Shown here in pieces: positions 61,061 to 64,000 of a DNA stretch of 64,000 bases. The first letter of the stretch is position 1. Each line of letters opens with the position of its first letter. This DNA comes from Chitinophagales bacterium (GTDB lineage: Bacteria; Bacteroidota; Bacteroidia; Chitinophagales; UBA2359): positions 62,001 to 126,000 of the forward strand of contig JACJXU010000004.1 in assembly GCA_020636475.1 (NCBI GenBank), written 5' to 3'. The notes beneath the pieces were generated by a model, which saw nothing but the letters and a program-made list of their open reading frames with translations, did not search any database and was not told the origin of the DNA. A program made the position numbers and the translations under genes.

Positions 61061-64000
61061 ATGAAGTACAAAAACATAAGAGAAGAAGAACTTAAAAATA
61101 AAGTAGGTGCAGACTGGTTTTCAACTTTCGACACTACCGAAATTTTAGGAAATATTGACTTCACCGTTTTGCCAAAACAAGACAGTTTGTTTGGACGGAC
61201 ACCGCTTTTGTGGGCAGAAGCTAAAACAGGAAATTTTGATATTCCTACAATGTTTGTCCAACTCATTCTTACCATTGGCAAAGCGCGTACCTTCGACAAA
61301 ACCCTGCCACCTGCTTTTTTAGGAGCTTTTGACTTCAAAAAAATTGCCTTTGTAGATTACATCAATATTCAAGACATATTCTTTCTAAACGATTTTAATT
61401 GGAATGTTACCCCAAGTAAGCACGACACAAAGGAATTTCAACTCATTAAAGAACGAATTGAGTCAGTTTTAAAAGTAAAAACCTACGTTTTTGATTACCA
61501 AAAAGACGAAAAAGAACTCAAAACCTTTATCAAAAACAATGTAGCCAAAGCCAGCACCAAAAACAAAATAAAAATCGATAAAAACAATTTTATCCCCATT
61601 TACTTGCGGTGGATTGAAATTGTAAAACCGATAATTGACGTTAATTGGGACGAACTCAAAAAAAACAACATTCTCGATAGTGATTTTTATCTCGCAGACC
61701 TATTTGTGGACGATAAAGACACCCAAAACATAGACGATGACCTTACCATAAGAGAAAGTTTGTTTGTTGTTTATCAAAATCAAGGCTACAAAATTGCCAA
61801 AGAGAACCTCAAGCAAATGTTTGATGCTACTATTAGTATTAAACAAAAAGAAACCTATCAGCAATTTTGGAAACTCTACAAACGACCGCCCATAAAGGAG
61901 TTTCAAGATTACATTATAGAACGTAGAGATTTGCTCGTTCCGCAAGACATTCGCGAGCGAAAAGGAGCTTTTTTTACCCCAAGAATTTGGGTAGAACTTT
62001 CCCAAAAATACCTTACCGATTATTTGGGGGAAGATTGGCAAGACGAATACTACATTTGGGACTGTGCCGCAGGAACAGGAAATCTTTTGGCAGGACTTAC
62101 CAACAAATACAACATCTACGCCAGCACCTTAGACCAAGCCGACATAAACGTAATGCACGAGCGCATAGACCACGGAGCAAACCTTTTGCATAAGCACGTT
62201 TTTCAGTTCGATTTCTTGAATGACGATTTTATACCTGTTTCAAAAGGTGGAAAAATGCCCGATTCTTTGCACGAAATTATAAATAATGAAGAAAAGCGTA
62301 AAAAATTAGTCGTTTACATCAATCCGCCTTATGCGGAACACGGCAATAGAGCAACTTTTGCAGGCGAAGGAGAACACAAATCAAGCGTTGCAAATACAAG
62401 CAAAATATATACGAAGTTTAATAAAATAGTAGGTACGGCTACTCGTGAACTTTTTGCACAATTCTTTTTACGAGTTCACGATGAAATTCCAGATTGCCAT
62501 TTAGCTTCATTCAGCACATTAAAATTTGTAAATTCTCAAAACTTTTTGAAGTTCCGTCAATATTTTAAAGGTGAATTTAAAAGTGGATTTATTTGCAAGG
62601 CAAATACTTTTGATAACGTAAAAGGCAATTTCCCTATTGGTTTTTTAATTTGGGATTTAAGCAAAAAGAACGCAATTAAAAAAGTAGAAACGGATATTAT
62701 TAATGAATATAGCGAGTTTATAGGTTTAAAATCCTTCTATACTTTTGGCTCAAAAGACTTTATTAGCAGTTGGTTAAGAAAATTCTATGATAAAGAAAAT
62801 GAAGCACTTGGTTATTTAATTTTACCAGGCGTTGATATGCAACAGCAAAATGGTGTTTATGTTACATCTCAACCAACAGAAAGTGATATTAAGGCTCATA
62901 AAACAGCCACAATTACAAAGAAGAATTTAATTGAAATGGCAATTTATTTGTCAATTCGCATTGTAATTGAACCGACTTGGCTTAATAATCGTGACCAATT
63001 TTTAGTTCCAAACGAAAATTGGAAAACAGACAATGAATTTCAGAATGATTGTTTGGCATATTCTCTTTTTGCAGGACAAAACCGAATAACATCAAAAGAC
63101 GGTTTAAATCATTGGATTACCTTCACAGAGCAAGAAGTAAACGCCCAAGAACGATTTGAAAGCCATTTTATGACCGACTTTATCAATGGAAAAATCAAAA
63201 AAGCAACAGCCCCAACATTGTTCACGCCACAAAATTCCCCCTCGAAGAGGGGGTTGGGGGGAGTTCTCTCGAAGAGCGGCTTAGGGGGAGTTCTCTCGAA
63301 GAGCGGCTTAGAAGAAGTTAAATTCACCAAACAATACCTTCATAGCCAAGGCATTAATCCTCAAAACTTAATTTTTTCAGATTATTTTTTACCCTACAAC
63401 CCCAATTTAAAAGAAAAAAGCCGAATTTTAAGAAAAGCCGGAAATCTTTCAGAAGTACTTTTGTGGATGAAACTACGTGCAGATAGCTTTTTGGGATATT
63501 CATTTTACAGACAAAAACCCATTTTAAATTATATTGTCGATTTTTATTGTAAAGAATTAAAGCTTGTGATAGAAATAGATGGCGCTTCTCACAATAACAA
63601 TGAACAAATTGAATACGACAAGGAAAGAGACAGACAAATGAAGGTATTGGGCTTATCTGTTTTAAGAATACGGGATGAAGAAGTAAAAAACGATATGCCA
63701 AATGTGCTTAGGAAGATTGAAGATTTTATTAAGACTCCCCCTAACTTTCTCGAAGAAGAAACTCCCCTTAATTTTCTCGAAGAAGAAACTCCCCCTAACT
63801 TTCTCGAAGAAGAAACTCTCCCTAACTTTCTCGAAGAAGAAACTCCCCCTAACCCCCTCGAAGAGGGGGAATTAAAATTTTCTGTAGAAGCTGCGGCGGT
63901 TTTTGATGCAGGTAGAGTACTTTGGAAATATTATCACAGCAAACCTAATGTAAACGTAAATGCCAGTTTGTATGACATTCGGGAATACTTTCAAGGCAGA
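61061..64000 (+). CDS. Type IIG-like restriction-modification enzyme with an inserted DUF559 nuclease cassette (3' truncated by window end)
   Basis: The frame is open from ATG 61061 to the last base (980 codons) without a stop. An N-terminal PD-(D/E)xK-like nuclease is suggested by Asp33 and WAEAK (51-55). A helical region follows, then an N6-adenine DNA methyltransferase with motif I WDCAAGTGNLLAG (333-345) and catalytic NPPY (421-424). The target-recognition part comes after that. Residues about 725-937 are a cassette bounded by inverted repeats: Ser/Lys/Gly-rich repeats, a DUF559 domain (about 775-892; Asp827, Glu838, Asp840) and TPPNFLEEE repeats. After it, FSVEAAAVFDAG and YDIREYFQGR look like a continued methyltransferase C-terminal region. 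The enzyme would methylate and cut one recognition site. Confidence 0.85.
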   Translation, partial: MKYKNIREEELKNKVGADWFSTFDTTEILGNIDFTVLPKQDSLFGRTPLLWAEAKTGNFDIPTMFVQLILTIGKARTFDKTLPPAFLGAFDFKKIAFVDYINIQDIFFLNDFNWNVTPSKHDTKEFQLIKERIESVLKVKTYVFDYQKDEKELKTFIKNNVAKASTKNKIKIDKNNFIPIYLRWIEIVKPIIDVNWDELKKNNILDSDFYLADLFVDDKDTQNIDDDLTIRESLFVVYQNQGYKIAKENLKQMFDATISIKQKETYQQFWKLYKRPPIKEFQDYIIERRDLLVPQDIRERKGAFFTPRIWVELSQKYLTDYLGEDWQDEYYIWDCAAGTGNLLAGLTNKYNIYASTLDQADINVMHERIDHGANLLHKHVFQFDFLNDDFIPVSKGGKMPDSLHEIINNEEKRKKLVVYINPPYAEHGNRATFAGEGEHKSSVANTSKIYTKFNKIVGTATRELFAQFFLRVHDEIPDCHLASFSTLKFVNSQNFLKFRQYFKGEFKSGFICKANTFDNVKGNFPIGFLIWDLSKKNAIKKVETDIINEYSEFIGLKSFYTFGSKDFISSWLRKFYDKENEALGYLILPGVDMQQQNGVYVTSQPTESDIKAHKTATITKKNLIEMAIYLSIRIVIEPTWLNNRDQFLVPNENWKTDNEFQNDCLAYSLFAGQNRITSKDGLNHWITFTEQEVNAQERFESHFMTDFINGKIKKATAPTLFTPQNSPSKRGLGGVLSKSGLGGVLSKSGLEEVKFTKQYLHSQGINPQNLIFSDYFLPYNPNLKEKSRILRKAGNLSEVLLWMKLRADSFLGYSFYRQKPILNYIVDFYCKELKLVIEIDGASHNNNEQIEYDKERDRQMKVLGLSVLRIRDEEVKNDMPNVLRKIEDFIKTPPNFLEEETPLNFLEEETPPNFLEEETLPNFLEEETPPNPLEEGELKFSVEAAAVFDAGRVLWKYYHSKPNVNVNASLYDIREYFQGR
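63242..63322 (+). repeat. Left 27-bp coding repeats of the DUF559 cassette
   Basis: Three tandem units (63242-63268, 63269-63295, 63296-63322; the last diverges at its end), encoding SKRGLGGVL, SKSGLGGVL and SKSGLEEVK. In DNA they carry TCGAAGAG and GGGGGAGTT. They are in inverted orientation to the right array. Confidence 0.8.
63734..63868 (+). repeat. Right 27-bp coding repeats of the DUF559 cassette
   Basis: Five tandem 27-bp units starting at 63734, 63761, 63788, 63815 and 63842. They encode TPPNFLEEE, TPLNFLEEE, TPPNFLEEE, TLPNFLEEE and TPPNPLEEG. The units share ACTCCCCCTAA and CTCGAAGA. The last unit merges with the right terminal inverted repeat. Confidence 0.85.

Larger units (their letters stand above)
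63233..63873 (+). mobile_element. Putative in-frame DUF559 cassette with terminal inverted repeats
   Basis: The left end 63233-63265 and the reverse complement of the right end 63841-63873 agree at 29 of 33 bases. The differences are three bases in the centre of the CTCGAAGAG palindrome (inverted loop) plus one G/A. Between the outer C5 and G5 runs (63237-63869) the length is 633 bp, exactly 211 codons. AATT flanks both sides. The cassette encodes a DUF559 (Vsr/PD-(D/E)xK-like) endonuclease domain and sits inside the restriction-modification gene without breaking the frame. Confidence 0.65.

Noticed and set aside
63242..63868. CRISPR-like array
   Set aside because: Units are directly adjacent 27-mers with no unique spacers, and they are translated as part of a long open frame; no cas genes are present.
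63233..63873. Intein or group I/II intron inside the restriction-modification gene
   Set aside because: No Cys/Ser start and His-Asn end as in inteins, and no intron RNA core; the block is read straight through.

Overview
The window is chromosomal DNA of a Bacteroidota bacterium. Several proteins end in type IX secretion (T9SS) sorting domains, and one ends in a gliding-motility-type C-terminal domain. Many intergenic regions carry the Bacteroidota sigma-ABfr promoter pattern (TTG or TTTG, about 17-21 bases, then TAnnTTTG). Starts lack Shine-Dalgarno sequences, and the glutamine synthetase is of type III. Class-level placement (a Saprospiria/Chitinophagia-like lineage) is a guess. There are no rRNA genes and no prophage.

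Layout. 1-2.1 kb: tail of a T9SS cargo protein, a 590-bp gap with a strong hairpin, and a MoxR ATPase. 2.1-6.9 kb: an SDR epimerase, then a probable copper-handling cluster (small CHGKCH protein, outer-membrane barrel, MbnP-like lipoprotein, MbnH/MauG-like di-heme lipoprotein, small lipoprotein). 7-16.2 kb: sugar nucleotidyltransferase, TPR protein, LRR protein, ComEC and a T9SS protein. 16.2-25.2 kb (mostly minus strand): acyl-CoA carboxylase beta, a PsbP-like protein, a secreted PPAD-like deiminase, pyrD, an ACMSD-like decarboxylase, a methylmalonyl-CoA mutase large chain and a PfkB kinase. 25.26 kb: tRNA-Asn. 25.6-33.1 kb: a tight five-gene operon (SWIM protein, DUF5691, MoxR AAA, DUF5682, vWA). 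33.4-40.3 kb: radical SAM protein, a giant adhesin-like protein and an FKBP. 40.4-45.3 kb: RelA/SpoT, a candidate 6S-like RNA and two family 2 glycosyltransferases. 45.4-52.9 kb: YfbK-like vWA protein, choice-of-anchor L protein, histidine phosphatase, GSIII. 53.3-55.2 kb: small peptide, SRP RNA, rplU-rpmA, DUF1573. 55.3-60 kb: T9SS protein, CstB-like persulfide dioxygenase/rhodanese with TauE, coiled-coil protein. 60.2-64 kb: lone ABC permease, then a single-chain (type IIG-like) restriction-modification enzyme that runs off the window.

Two items stand out. First, the restriction-modification gene at the right edge is open from 61061 to the last base. Inside it sits an in-frame cassette of about 633 bp, bounded by near-identical 33-base inverted repeats and 27-bp coding repeats. 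The cassette encodes a second nuclease-like domain (DUF559), so it looks like a frame-preserving mobile endonuclease module inserted in a host gene. Second, the SWIM/DUF5691/MoxR/DUF5682/vWA operon looks like a complete ATPase-adaptor-effector system of unknown purpose.

Other points of interest are a PPAD-like deiminase that keeps both the catalytic and the carboxylate-binding residues, an MbnP/MbnH-type cluster, a CstB-TauE pair that shares a palindromic operator candidate, and two long structured-RNA candidates.
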